Source: Tannerellaceae bacterium (GTDB taxonomy: Bacteria; Bacteroidota; Bacteroidia; Bacteroidales; Tannerellaceae). Taken from it: a stretch of 33,246 nt of DNA. Numbering within the stretch: the first letter of the stretch is position 1; every line of letters begins with the position of its first letter. Made by a program: the position numbers and the translations under genes. Of this stretch, positions 27,275 to 33,246 are shown piece by piece. Location of the stretch: contig JAISXD010000011.1 of assembly GCA_031270665.1 (NCBI GenBank), positions 1 through 33,246 on the forward strand, written 5' to 3'. Under the pieces are notes generated by a model, which saw only the letters and a list, made by a program, of their open reading frames with translations, had not been told where the DNA came from and searched no databases.

Positions 27275-27621
27275 GTGACTGAACAAGTGACGGAGTGTGA
27301 CTGGAGTGTGACGGAGTTTCAAGTTATAAATGCGGTGATACATTTATACGAATGATTGTAGAAAAAAATCATTACGATGCTTTCAGTAAACCATTACGAT
27401 CTCTTTGGCAAACCATTGTAATGGTTTACTGAAAGCATCGTAATGGTTTACCGGAGACATCGCAATGATTTTTTTTAGTTGTGTCTTTTCCTGAAACAGG
27501 TTTACGGTTTTGGGTTTAATAACTAAAATAACTTTACACAAAAACAGGAATAACTTTATACAAAAACAGGATAGTCACCGTCCAGTCACCTCCGGTCACG
27601 CTCCGTCACCTGTTCAGTCAC
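27275..27621. repeat. Outer inverted repeat of GTGAC-type units
   Basis: The left arm (27275-27316) starts GTGACTGAACAAGTGACGGA and holds further GTGACnGGA-type units. The right arm (about 27573-27621) is its imperfect reverse complement, reading GTCACC, CAGTCACC, GGTCACG, CCGTCACC and TGTTCAGTCAC. About 255 bp separate the arms. Each arm is itself a short array of a roughly 10-bp unit. Confidence 0.65.
27370..27445. repeat. Perfect 28-bp inverted repeat
   Basis: The left arm 27370-27397 (begins CATTACGATGCTTTCAG) is the exact reverse complement of 27418-27445 (ends GCATCGTAATG), with a 20-nt spacer containing CTCTTTGGCAAACC. A further partial copy of the motif continues to GACATCGCAATGATTTTTTT at 27456. 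The stem would form a strong cruciform or RNA hairpin. It lies within the outer inverted repeat. Confidence 0.85.
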
Positions 27622-27805
27622 ACTTATCAGATAGTATATGAGCGCTTTATGGCGAATGTGACTGAAAAGCGGATGTTTTTACTTTGTTTTGTATCTGTGC
27701 AGGATTCATTTGCACGCATATCGTTTATACTATCTTTCTTTTATGGTAACAAAAACGATATCATCAATCATCAACGCAGGGAAGACGTTCTCTGATAGCC
27801 TTCCA

Positions 27806-28786
27806 TTACGATTGAGCTAAAAATCCGGCAATGGCTTCCGATATTTTCATGCCGGTTTCTGTTTCTATCCACAACCATTGTCCGTTGGGATTGCATTCCA
27901 GAAAAATGTATTGCTTATCCGGTGTAACAATAAAATCAAAGCAACCGAAATTCAATCCCATTTGTTGCAGGAACAACCTGCATTTGGCGGCAATTGCCGG
28001 GGGCAAGTCGAATATTTCGTGTTTTAATCCATAATCATACCCTTGCCGCCAATCTATTTTTCCTTTGTCTTCGTCTTGTATTTGTGAATCTATCTTGCAG
28101 GCAAAAATATCCCGGCCAACGACGGTAATCCGTAATTCAAAGGCTTTCTCTATATAGTTTTGTACGTAACTGACTGTTTGAGAAAATGCGTCTTCTGTTT
28201 GCTCGTTCAAGTGATCAGATTTGACTTTCCGGGCATAAAAAATGTATTCAAACTCATCGCCCAACCAAAGGTTGTCGTTTTCAATAGATTTCAAAACAAG
28301 GTATTCATACTTTTGGGCAAAGCGGATGATATCCTCTTTGCGGTTGGAAAAACAGGTATCCGGAATTTGAAAACCAACGGATAGCGCTATTTTTAGCTGC
28401 AACATTTTCGATGTTGCAGCCCGATCGTTGGCAATACTTCCGACAGAGGGGATATCCCGGATATAATACCGCAGGAATTGAAGAAAACCTGAGGCTTCTT
28501 TCAGATTATGCGCATTGATTTCCGGTCGGTTCCGGATGAATAAATCTTTCGGGGCTTCGGGTCGTCGTTCCCATACCGTCGTAATATCCGAACCTCTACA
28601 CTCCAGTTTATTCCGAATATTTTTTATCCGGAAATCGCATTCTTTCCGGTTGTTGTACCAGCAAAATTCGTAATCGGACAACAAAGATTCGGTATTTAAA
28701 CGAAAGACAGGTATCTGCCTTTCGTTTAAATATTCAATGACCGGCGTAGGATGTACGTCTTCTTTATTGGTGATAATCAGAATCAT
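27806..28786 (-). CDS. ATP-grasp peptide ligase, graspetide (MvdD/GwsG-like) type
   Basis: The 326-aa protein opens MILIITNKEDVHPTPVIEYL and has the ATP-grasp C-terminal half typical of ligases that form omega-ester or omega-amide links between Ser/Thr/Lys and Asp/Glu side chains of a precursor peptide. Diagnostic pieces are LVLKS (Lys166), KIDSQ (231-235), the DWR at 245-247, and FLECNPNGQWLWIE (about 295-308) with the metal ligands Asp284, Glu297 and Asn299. The start codon directly follows the stop of the 87-aa peptide gene with no gap, strongly suggesting enzyme and substrate. No radical SAM/SPASM partner, transporter or protease is seen nearby. Product structure is unknown. Confidence 0.85.
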   Translation of the reverse strand: MILIITNKEDVHPTPVIEYLNERQIPVFRLNTESLLSDYEFCWYNNRKECDFRIKNIRNKLECRGSDITTVWERRPEAPKDLFIRNRPEINAHNLKEASGFLQFLRYYIRDIPSVGSIANDRAATSKMLQLKIALSVGFQIPDTCFSNRKEDIIRFAQKYEYLVLKSIENDNLWLGDEFEYIFYARKVKSDHLNEQTEDAFSQTVSYVQNYIEKAFELRITVVGRDIFACKIDSQIQDEDKGKIDWRQGYDYGLKHEIFDLPPAIAAKCRLFLQQMGLNFGCFDFIVTPDKQYIFLECNPNGQWLWIETETGMKISEAIAGFLAQS

Positions 28787-29050
28787 TTATTTAACGTACT
28801 TCGAATCGTCTATTTCGTTTTTCTTGTCTGAAGAATAGTTAGTACTGCCACCCGGCAATTTTTTAGAAGTAGTAGAGGTCCGTAAACATTTGGTTCCTAC
28901 CGTTCGCATATTATAGATGATTTGTTTTTCATCATCATATAACGGATAAAAACCGTCGCTTTCCTCCTGAATTTTTGTTTGGGGTGTGTAATATAGCAAG
29001 GGCGGATTGGCAATATCACAACTTTGCACATTCAATTTTGAATTATTCAT
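28787..29050 (-). CDS. Candidate graspetide precursor peptide
   Basis: The 87-aa peptide lies immediately before the ATP-grasp ligase gene (stop codon abutting the start codon). The N-terminal two thirds are leader-like, with NPPLLYYTPQTK and DGFYPLYDDEKQIIYNMRT. The C-terminus after LPGG (residues 65-68) is STNYSSDKKNEIDDSKYVK. It is rich in Ser, Thr and Lys donors and Asp and Glu acceptors, as expected for a core that is cyclised by side-chain esters or amides. A Gly-Gly at the boundary resembles a double-glycine leader cleavage site, but no C39 peptidase is in the window. I do not recognise a named family. The precursor role is inference from position and composition. Confidence 0.65.
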   Translation of the reverse strand: MNNSKLNVQSCDIANPPLLYYTPQTKIQEESDGFYPLYDDEKQIIYNMRTVGTKCLRTSTTSKKLPGGSTNYSSDKKNEIDDSKYVK

Positions 29051-29096
29051 ACGAATTATATTTTAATGGTTTTATTTTATGTTTATTTTCTTGAAT

Positions 29097-29453
29097 TTAC
29101 AATCTGCTTGCTTCTCCTAGGGTCATTTCATCCGGTACGAGACTTCCGTTGTGCCGATCGGCAATCTGTACTTTTATTCCGAAATGTTCCAGGAATTTTT
29201 TCTCTATGTCTCCCACTTTTTCTGTTGCCCTGATCTTCAGTTTCTCGGCATCCTTATTAACTTCCAGCGTAGTATGTTGGTTCAATGTCCGGATGGTCAT
29301 ACGGCCGTCTGCCAGTTTTTTCCCGGTATAAATCCGCAGGCTACAGCCAAAAGCAGCGTGAAATTGTTTAGCCAGTTCAGTGATCGGCATAGCGTCGTCA
29401 ATCTCGAAAGAAGCGTTTTTAAAATTGTCTTTAATAGAATCTAATAGTCCCAT
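29097..29453 (-). CDS. Small protein with two FGI modules (paralogue 1)
   Basis: The 118-aa product is soluble and made of two copies of a roughly 40-residue module. The first covers about residues 20-57 (FHAAFGCSLRIYTGKKLAD) and the second about 75-115 (FLEHFGIKVQIADRHNGSL, then DEMTLGEA). Each shows the pattern K-x-F-x-x-x-FG-[I/C]-x-[L/V]-[R/Q]-[V/I], a turn with Gly or Asp, and an end of the type (D)xxTL. A short amphipathic stretch, MGLLDSIKDNFKN, precedes them. It is homologous to the next gene upstream. No function is known to me. The 15-bp gap to the paralogue supports cotranscription. Confidence 0.8.
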   Translation of the reverse strand: MGLLDSIKDNFKNASFEIDDAMPITELAKQFHAAFGCSLRIYTGKKLADGRMTIRTLNQHTTLEVNKDAEKLKIRATEKVGDIEKKFLEHFGIKVQIADRHNGSLVPDEMTLGEASRL

Positions 29454-29468
29454 AATTATGTCTTGTTT

Positions 29469-29780
29469 TTAGTTTAACTTTTTCGCTGCCGAAAGCGTTA
29501 AGGAATCATCCAACAGTTTGCTATCATTCACATCCGCCACTTGAACCGTAATGCCGAAAATCTCTTTGAACTTGGTTTCAAAGGTTCCGATTTGCATATT
29601 TCCGTTTACTTTCAGATCGCCTCGACTTGTCTGCGCTTCTCTGCGAATGTTAGCGAGTGTTACCTCATCGTCTGCAAACCGTTTCCCATTGTAAACCCTC
29701 AGGGAAATGCCAAATTCATCTTTGAAATCTTTTTTCAAGGACTTCACTTTCATCCGGCCACTTACTGATAATTCTGCCAT
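29469..29780 (-). CDS. Small protein with two FGI modules (paralogue 2)
   Basis: The 103-aa product consists almost wholly of two modules: about residues 9-46 (DFKDEFGISLRVYNGKRFAD, then TLANIR) and 60-99 (KFKEIFGITVQVADVNDSKL, then DSLTLSAA). Odd and even modules resemble their counterparts in the 118-aa neighbour better than each other: the first modules share RVYNGK/RIYTGK, the second modules share VQVAD/VQIAD. This indicates that a two-module gene was duplicated whole. Secreted or membrane signals are missing. The function is unknown. Confidence 0.82.
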   Translation of the reverse strand: MAELSVSGRMKVKSLKKDFKDEFGISLRVYNGKRFADDEVTLANIRREAQTSRGDLKVNGNMQIGTFETKFKEIFGITVQVADVNDSKLLDDSLTLSAAKKLN

Positions 29781-29835
29781 AATCTTTTGTTTACTTAATT
29801 ACTTAAAACTATTCTTACCTCTTTAAATTATCTAT

Positions 29836-30267
29836 TTAAAATTCAAACTCAGTCTTGTTTTCGAGTGCATTCTGGAGCATATTTATATCCGCAATAACTT
29901 TAAAAGGAGATTCTGCTGCCAGTTTATTCAGACTGTCTAATCCCAATGCAAGTTGCTGTATGTTATTGTTTTCAAGTGCATCATCAATTACTTCAAAAAG
30001 TTTACTGAAATTAGTACTTCTCTCATCAAATGTTTTCTTCAGGTATTCCATGAAAAAATCCCTCTGTGCCCGGATTGTTTCTATTTTCGCTTCCTTTTCA
30101 GCGATAATTTGTACTCTTTTTGTTTTTTCTGTTTCGATGGTAACAGATACGTCTTTATAAAGTGTCAGCAGTTCATTAAACGTATTCACGGGGTTAATAT
30201 GCCCTTGCAATTGCTGTATTCCTAAATCAACGCCCTGATTAATCAGTTTATCTACATGTTTGTTCAT
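29836..30267 (-). CDS. Helical coiled-coil protein of unknown function
   Basis: The 143-aa product is predicted almost entirely helical. It has a charged coiled-coil-like centre (VTIETEKTKRVQIIAEKEAK) and a second helical half ending in NALENKTEFEF. Signal peptide and membrane segments are not seen. Its start codon overlaps the stop of the 413-aa gene by 4 bp (ATGA), so the two are translationally coupled and may form a complex (inference). I do not recognise the family. Confidence 0.78.
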   Translation of the reverse strand: MNKHVDKLINQGVDLGIQQLQGHINPVNTFNELLTLYKDVSVTIETEKTKRVQIIAEKEAKIETIRAQRDFFMEYLKKTFDERSTNFSKLFEVIDDALENNNIQQLALGLDSLNKLAAESPFKVIADINMLQNALENKTEFEF

Positions 30268-31505
30268 AATTCCGTATTTAATATTTTCCTTGTTTTTGTA
30301 ACTATTGCTTCGCTGTCTTTGCTTAAATTCATATCGTCTCCAAACAAAGGTGTTTTAGCCAATTCGCTCATGGATTTGACTAAGAGAGCCGTTTTCTGAA
30401 AGATTAATACATGTTCTTTCGACTGGGTATTAAAATCGGCAACAATAGGTTCCAGATAAGATAATTGTATGATACATTTATCATATACATTCATGGTTAT
30501 ATCCATAAGTTCATTCACCCGCTGTTTGATACCGTCCATTGCCACCCATGAAGTCTCCATTTTTTCGCAAGCTATCTCTACTTCGCTGCTATATGTCTGT
30601 GCCTGCGTTAACTTCTTTGCCATTATACTAGACGCCATCAAGCCGGTAGCAGCAATTGCCACTACGCCGGTTACGGTATAGGTTATTCCTGCAAGTACAA
30701 CAGTGCCTGCGGCAATTCCTCCACCTCCGGCAGCAAGAGTACCCCCTCCTAACCATGCCATAATGGCATTTATTTTAGCAGCTCCTGATAATAAGCTGAT
30801 GGAAGTTCCTGTTGAAGCAGCCCCGATAGCTGTAACACCCGCCATAACAGCCGTAGGAACACCGGCGACGGCAGCGTATGTAAATCCTCCGGTTGTTATA
30901 GCGGTTTTCAGAAGTTCATTATTATTCATGTTAAGCTGTCCCAATTCGACTACATAGGCTTTGGGGAAGTCGCAGCCATCCATTAATTCGTAATAACTTT
31001 CTTTATATTTTTGTTCCATTCTTTGCAAGTAAGACAAAAATACACCCAACGTTCGCTTTAATGTTTCCAGTTTTCGCCTGCCATACTCCTCTATTGATTG
31101 ATTCAATCCCCGTTGTATCTCTGCTGTTTTTTCACTGCATTCCTTATATTTTGCTTCACTGTCTGTTTTTAGTTGTTTTGCTTCTTTGTAATCAAGATAA
31201 GCTTGCCTTCCGGTTATTTTATTATGAAAATTATCGAATACTCCTCCTTTTTTTGTTGCTATTAACCCATTTATAGGAAATGAAGATTTTATTTCTTCAA
31301 TAAGGGATTCAAACTTATCGTAATTTTTGTCTTTTGCCTTTTTATTTGTTTTTTCATACAGCCTTGCTTCCAGCACCATTTCAAACTCATCCGGATCAAT
31401 GCCTTCTGCTTCTGCATTTCTCAGAAGCACTTGCTTTTCTTTCCCCGTTAATACGCCATCCGCAAGTGCGTGATTAATTAGATTTTCCAGTTTTTCCGAG
31501 TACAT
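30264..31505 (-). CDS. TerB-like N-terminus plus Gly/Ala-rich membrane region, unknown function
   Basis: This 413-aa protein begins with a roughly 50-residue helical module (ADGVLTGKEKQVLLRNAEAE) whose acidic-loop-then-helix pattern resembles TerB/DjlA-type domains. A helical, coiled-coil-prone segment follows (about 55-200). Next is a long hydrophobic Gly/Ala-rich stretch (about 204-296, for example IGAASTGTSISLLSGAA and GGGTLAAGGGGIAAGTVV), and then a second helical segment to the C-terminus. The hydrophobic stretch could hold three to four membrane passes or a fusion/pore-like hairpin. The first 46 codons are nearly identical to those of the 491-aa gene upstream; the rest is unrelated. A role in membrane stress, toxin delivery or defence is speculation. 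Confidence 0.82.
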   Translation of the reverse strand: MYSEKLENLINHALADGVLTGKEKQVLLRNAEAEGIDPDEFEMVLEARLYEKTNKKAKDKNYDKFESLIEEIKSSFPINGLIATKKGGVFDNFHNKITGRQAYLDYKEAKQLKTDSEAKYKECSEKTAEIQRGLNQSIEEYGRRKLETLKRTLGVFLSYLQRMEQKYKESYYELMDGCDFPKAYVVELGQLNMNNNELLKTAITTGGFTYAAVAGVPTAVMAGVTAIGAASTGTSISLLSGAAKINAIMAWLGGGTLAAGGGGIAAGTVVLAGITYTVTGVVAIAATGLMASSIMAKKLTQAQTYSSEVEIACEKMETSWVAMDGIKQRVNELMDITMNVYDKCIIQLSYLEPIVADFNTQSKEHVLIFQKTALLVKSMSELAKTPLFGDDMNLSKDSEAIVTKTRKILNTEL

Positions 31506-31508
31506 AAT
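31369..31508. repeat. 140-bp near-identical gene-start module, copy 1
   Basis: This stretch matches 32876-33015 at 137 of 140 positions without gaps (counted by eye). It covers the first 46 codons of the 413-aa gene and 3 bp before its ATG. Similarity stops sharply on both sides. Confidence 0.9.
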
Positions 31509-31536
31509 CTTGTTTTTTTATATTTAATTAGTTCAT

Positions 31537-33012
31537 TTATTTGAAAAAATCTTTGACTTTATTACCGATACTATTCAGTATACTTCCTTTGTTGGAATCT
31601 TTTATCTTCCGTATTGTTTTTATTATTTTTCCTCGTTCTTCATCCCATGCTTTTTTTTCATCCTCACAACGATCCCATTCACTTTCGTATTGCCATGTCA
31701 ATTGATTAGCTAAAATCTCTGCTTCATCCAAACGATTATTATTAATAACAAAGTTCAGATTATAAATAATTTGTTCTAATCTGGATTTTTCCTGATCTTT
31801 TCTTATCTTTAGTATAGATTTTACTATTTCTCTCTGTTTTTTATCCCATGCTTCTTTTTCATTGTAACAATGATCCCATTCATTTTCATAATTCCATATA
31901 AGTTGATTCGCTAAAATTTCTGCTTCATTCAGATTATTATTTTTAATAGCAAGATTCGCATTAGTAAGAATTTGTTTCAATCGGGAATTTTCTCGATTTT
32001 TTCTTACTTTCAGTATCGGTTTTAGTCTTTTTCCCCGCTTTATATCCCATGCTTCTTTTTCATCCTCACAACGATCCCATTCGCTTTCGTATTGCCATGC
32101 CAATTGAGTGGCTAAAGCTTCTGCTTCGTCCAAATCACGTTTTTTAACAGCAAGGTTTAAATCTTCATTAATTCGTTCCAATCGGGCTTTTTCTTTAGAT
32201 TTGGCTTTTGAATTGCTTTGTACAGCCAGGAGTATCCCTATTCCTGCAACAACTACAAAAACAATAATAAGAGCAGCTACTCTTTTGAATATCATTTCTT
32301 TTTTGCGCTTTTGTTCATGATGATACTGCTCTTGTTCGTGCTTATACTGCTGTTCATACCTGGATATTTCTGCAAGGAATATTTTATCATTTGAATAATT
32401 TATTTTAGCACAACTTATTGTAGATTTGAATTTCTCCATCCAGATACTCTCCAGATATTTTTTTAAATCACAATAACTTATAAGTTCTAAAATTTCTTCT
32501 TTTGAAGTTGGTAGGGGGAACGAAGATATTATATCGTCTTTCTTCGACTTTATCCGTTCCTTGGTATTTCTTGTGAGTTCTTTTATTTTTTCTTCAATCT
32601 CTCTTTTTTTCCCGTCTCCGGGAAGAATCATTTTAAGAAGTACTCCTCCAATGCCTCCAGTTGCTACATTTATGACTGTACTTGCGATTGAACCGGCTAT
32701 CTTTGCATATTCTACTATCTTAGCTTGTTTCAAGAGTTTTTCAATCTCTTTTGTAAGTTTTTCATTTTCTCTCTGTTCTACATCCTCCAATAATTGCAGC
32801 AATGTATCGAGAGCCGTTTTTTTACCAGTAGTACTCGTTTGTAAAGGATGCGGTTTCAATTCATTCATTTTGGCATCCAGCGCCATTTCAAACTCATCCG
32901 GATCAATGCCTTCTGCTTCTGCATTTCTCAGAAGCACTTGCTTTTCTTTTTCCGTTAATACGCCATCCGCAAGTGCGTGATTAATTAGATTTTCCAGTTT
33001 TTCCGAGTACAT
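31537..33012 (-). CDS. TerB-like N-terminus, membrane helix and triple 67-aa repeat, unknown function
   Basis: The 491-aa protein starts with the same module as the 413-aa neighbour (residues 1-46). A helical region with a weakly hydrophobic Gly-containing stretch follows (about 101-130, ASTVINVATGGIGGVLLKM). Next come a charged helical segment, a Gln/His/Glu-rich run (YEQQYKHEQEQYHHEQKRKK) and a strong membrane helix (about 243-264, VAALIIVFVVVAGIGILLAV). The C-terminal part has three consecutive 67-residue repeats (277-343, 344-410, 411-477), each with LDEAE, LANQL, WQYESEWDRC and EKEAWD. The repeats look like TPR-type helical hairpins. The side of the membrane they face is unknown. No characterised homologue is recognised. 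Confidence 0.82.
   Translation of the reverse strand: MYSEKLENLINHALADGVLTEKEKQVLLRNAEAEGIDPDEFEMALDAKMNELKPHPLQTSTTGKKTALDTLLQLLEDVEQRENEKLTKEIEKLLKQAKIVEYAKIAGSIASTVINVATGGIGGVLLKMILPGDGKKREIEEKIKELTRNTKERIKSKKDDIISSFPLPTSKEEILELISYCDLKKYLESIWMEKFKSTISCAKINYSNDKIFLAEISRYEQQYKHEQEQYHHEQKRKKEMIFKRVAALIIVFVVVAGIGILLAVQSNSKAKSKEKARLERINEDLNLAVKKRDLDEAEALATQLAWQYESEWDRCEDEKEAWDIKRGKRLKPILKVRKNRENSRLKQILTNANLAIKNNNLNEAEILANQLIWNYENEWDHCYNEKEAWDKKQREIVKSILKIRKDQEKSRLEQIIYNLNFVINNNRLDEAEILANQLTWQYESEWDRCEDEKKAWDEERGKIIKTIRKIKDSNKGSILNSIGNKVKDFFK
31582..32184 (-). repeat. Three tandem 201-bp coding repeats
   Basis: Units at 31984-32184, 31783-31983 and 31582-31782 encode 67 residues each with no length change. 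Conserved positions include an RL-x-x-I opening, NL-x-EAE, LA-x-QL, W-x-YE-x-EWD, EK-x-AWD and a basic end. Units 1 and 3 share QYESEWDRCEDEK exactly, so unit 3 is closer to unit 1 than to unit 2 in that block. Confidence 0.88.
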
Positions 33013-33015
33013 AAT
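32876..33015. repeat. 140-bp near-identical gene-start module, copy 2
   Basis: Partner of 31369-31508 at a constant offset of 1507 bp, with three mismatches (one silent or conservative at the far end, two adjacent that change Gly21 to Glu21). It covers the start of the 491-aa gene. Confidence 0.9.
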
Positions 33016-33081
33016 TCCTTTACTTTTTTATTATCGTCATGTTCTTTTACTTTCCATAAATATGATTAATTATAGAAATTG

Positions 33082-33246
33082 TCACTTATCATACACTCTC
33101 TGGGCGGTGAATCCTCTGATACTTGAGATTTTTGCTCCCGGATAATTAGCTTTTATCCAGCCTTCAATGGCTTCGTAGCGTTTACTTCCGGTAAATAGCC
33201 GCATCTGTGCTTCGTCCATTTCTACAATCCGGTTGATTGTTTTCGG
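33082..33246 (-). CDS. 3' end of an unrecognised gene, cut by the window edge
   Basis: An open frame enters from the right edge and ends at a TGA at 33082-33084. It gives 54 residues including MDEAQMRLFTGSKRYEAIEG, then WIKANYPGAKISS and the end AQRVYDK. The composition looks like genuine protein (mixed helix and strand, soluble). It lies 69 bp before the 491-aa gene on the same strand and is probably part of the same operon. I do not recognise the family from this fragment. Confidence 0.65.
   Translation of the reverse strand, partial: PKTINRIVEMDEAQMRLFTGSKRYEAIEGWIKANYPGAKISSIRGFTAQRVYDK

Larger units (their letters stand above)
27084..27745. repeat. Dispersed non-coding element, copy B
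   Basis: Second copy of the element at 54-592, with the same three conserved blocks in the same order: ATTCTACTTTAACACA at the left end, GACATCGCAATGA at 27456-27468, and the TTTTTACTTTGTTTTGTA block at 27676-27745. Its interior is rebuilt around two nested inverted repeats annotated separately. No protein-coding region is supported. It marks the junction between the conserved housekeeping block and the accessory operon. Confidence 0.6.

Noticed and set aside
27275-27621. Short regularly spaced GTGAC units as a CRISPR array
   Set aside because: Units are about 10 bp with almost no spacers, and the two arrays are inverted relative to each other; no cas genes are present.
27806-28786. ATP-grasp protein as RimK, D-Ala ligase or glutathione synthetase
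   Set aside because: The DWR and ECNPNGQWLWIE strings and the adjoining short peptide gene point to the graspetide ligase group.
27806-33246. Prophage or integrated conjugative element
   Set aside because: No integrase, terminase, capsid, relaxase or tra-type gene is seen, and no tRNA or attachment-site duplication was found at the left boundary.

Overview
The window is chromosomal DNA from a member of the Bacteroidota, most likely order Bacteroidales (a Parabacteroides/Tannerella/Dysgonomonas-like lineage; the genus cannot be fixed from the sequence alone). The evidence is the DUF4290-murA-rimM arrangement, a bifunctional fucose salvage enzyme (Fkp), a TonB-dependent receptor paired with a DUF4249 lipoprotein, an OstA-like/SurA/MutL operon, the tig-clpP-clpX-recQ order, and promoters of the Bacteroidota type (TTTG, about 20 nt, TAnnTTTG).

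Layout. 1-1199 is non-coding and holds a degenerate dispersed element (54-592), short repeats, and a pair of hairpins. 1200-7103 (+) is an envelope and isoprenoid block: DUF4290, murA, rimM, an M23 peptidase, dxr and rseP. 7158-10013 (-) is fkp, convergent with rseP. 10236-13482 (+) is a TonB-dependent receptor with its DUF4249 lipoprotein. 13479-21054 (-) is a six-gene operon: two parvulin/SurA-type periplasmic foldases, a SurA-like lipoprotein between them, an OstA/LptA-like protein, a small tail-anchored protein and mutL. 21210-26904 (-) is the protein quality-control block tig, clpP, clpX, recQ, with promoters visible upstream of tig and of clpP.

26905-27805 is non-coding. It carries a second, diverged copy of the left-hand dispersed element (27084-27745), this one built around nested inverted repeats. 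The window then changes character. From 27806 to the right edge all genes are on the minus strand, closely spaced or overlapping, AT-rich and mostly unrecognised. In transcription order they are: the 3' end of an unknown gene; a 491-aa membrane protein with three exact-period 67-aa repeats; a 413-aa Gly/Ala-rich membrane protein; a 143-aa helical protein; two paralogous small proteins, each made of two copies of an 'FGI' module; an 87-aa peptide; and an ATP-grasp peptide ligase of the graspetide (omega-ester/amide RiPP) type, whose start codon directly follows the peptide's stop codon. The 491-aa and 413-aa genes begin with an almost identical 140-bp segment encoding the same TerB-like start, after which they diverge completely.

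The best candidate for something undescribed is this 27.8-33.2 kb operon: a standalone graspetide precursor/ligase pair at the end of a run of modular membrane and small-repeat proteins with no obvious transporter, protease or SPASM partner in view. What the operon does cannot be told from sequence.
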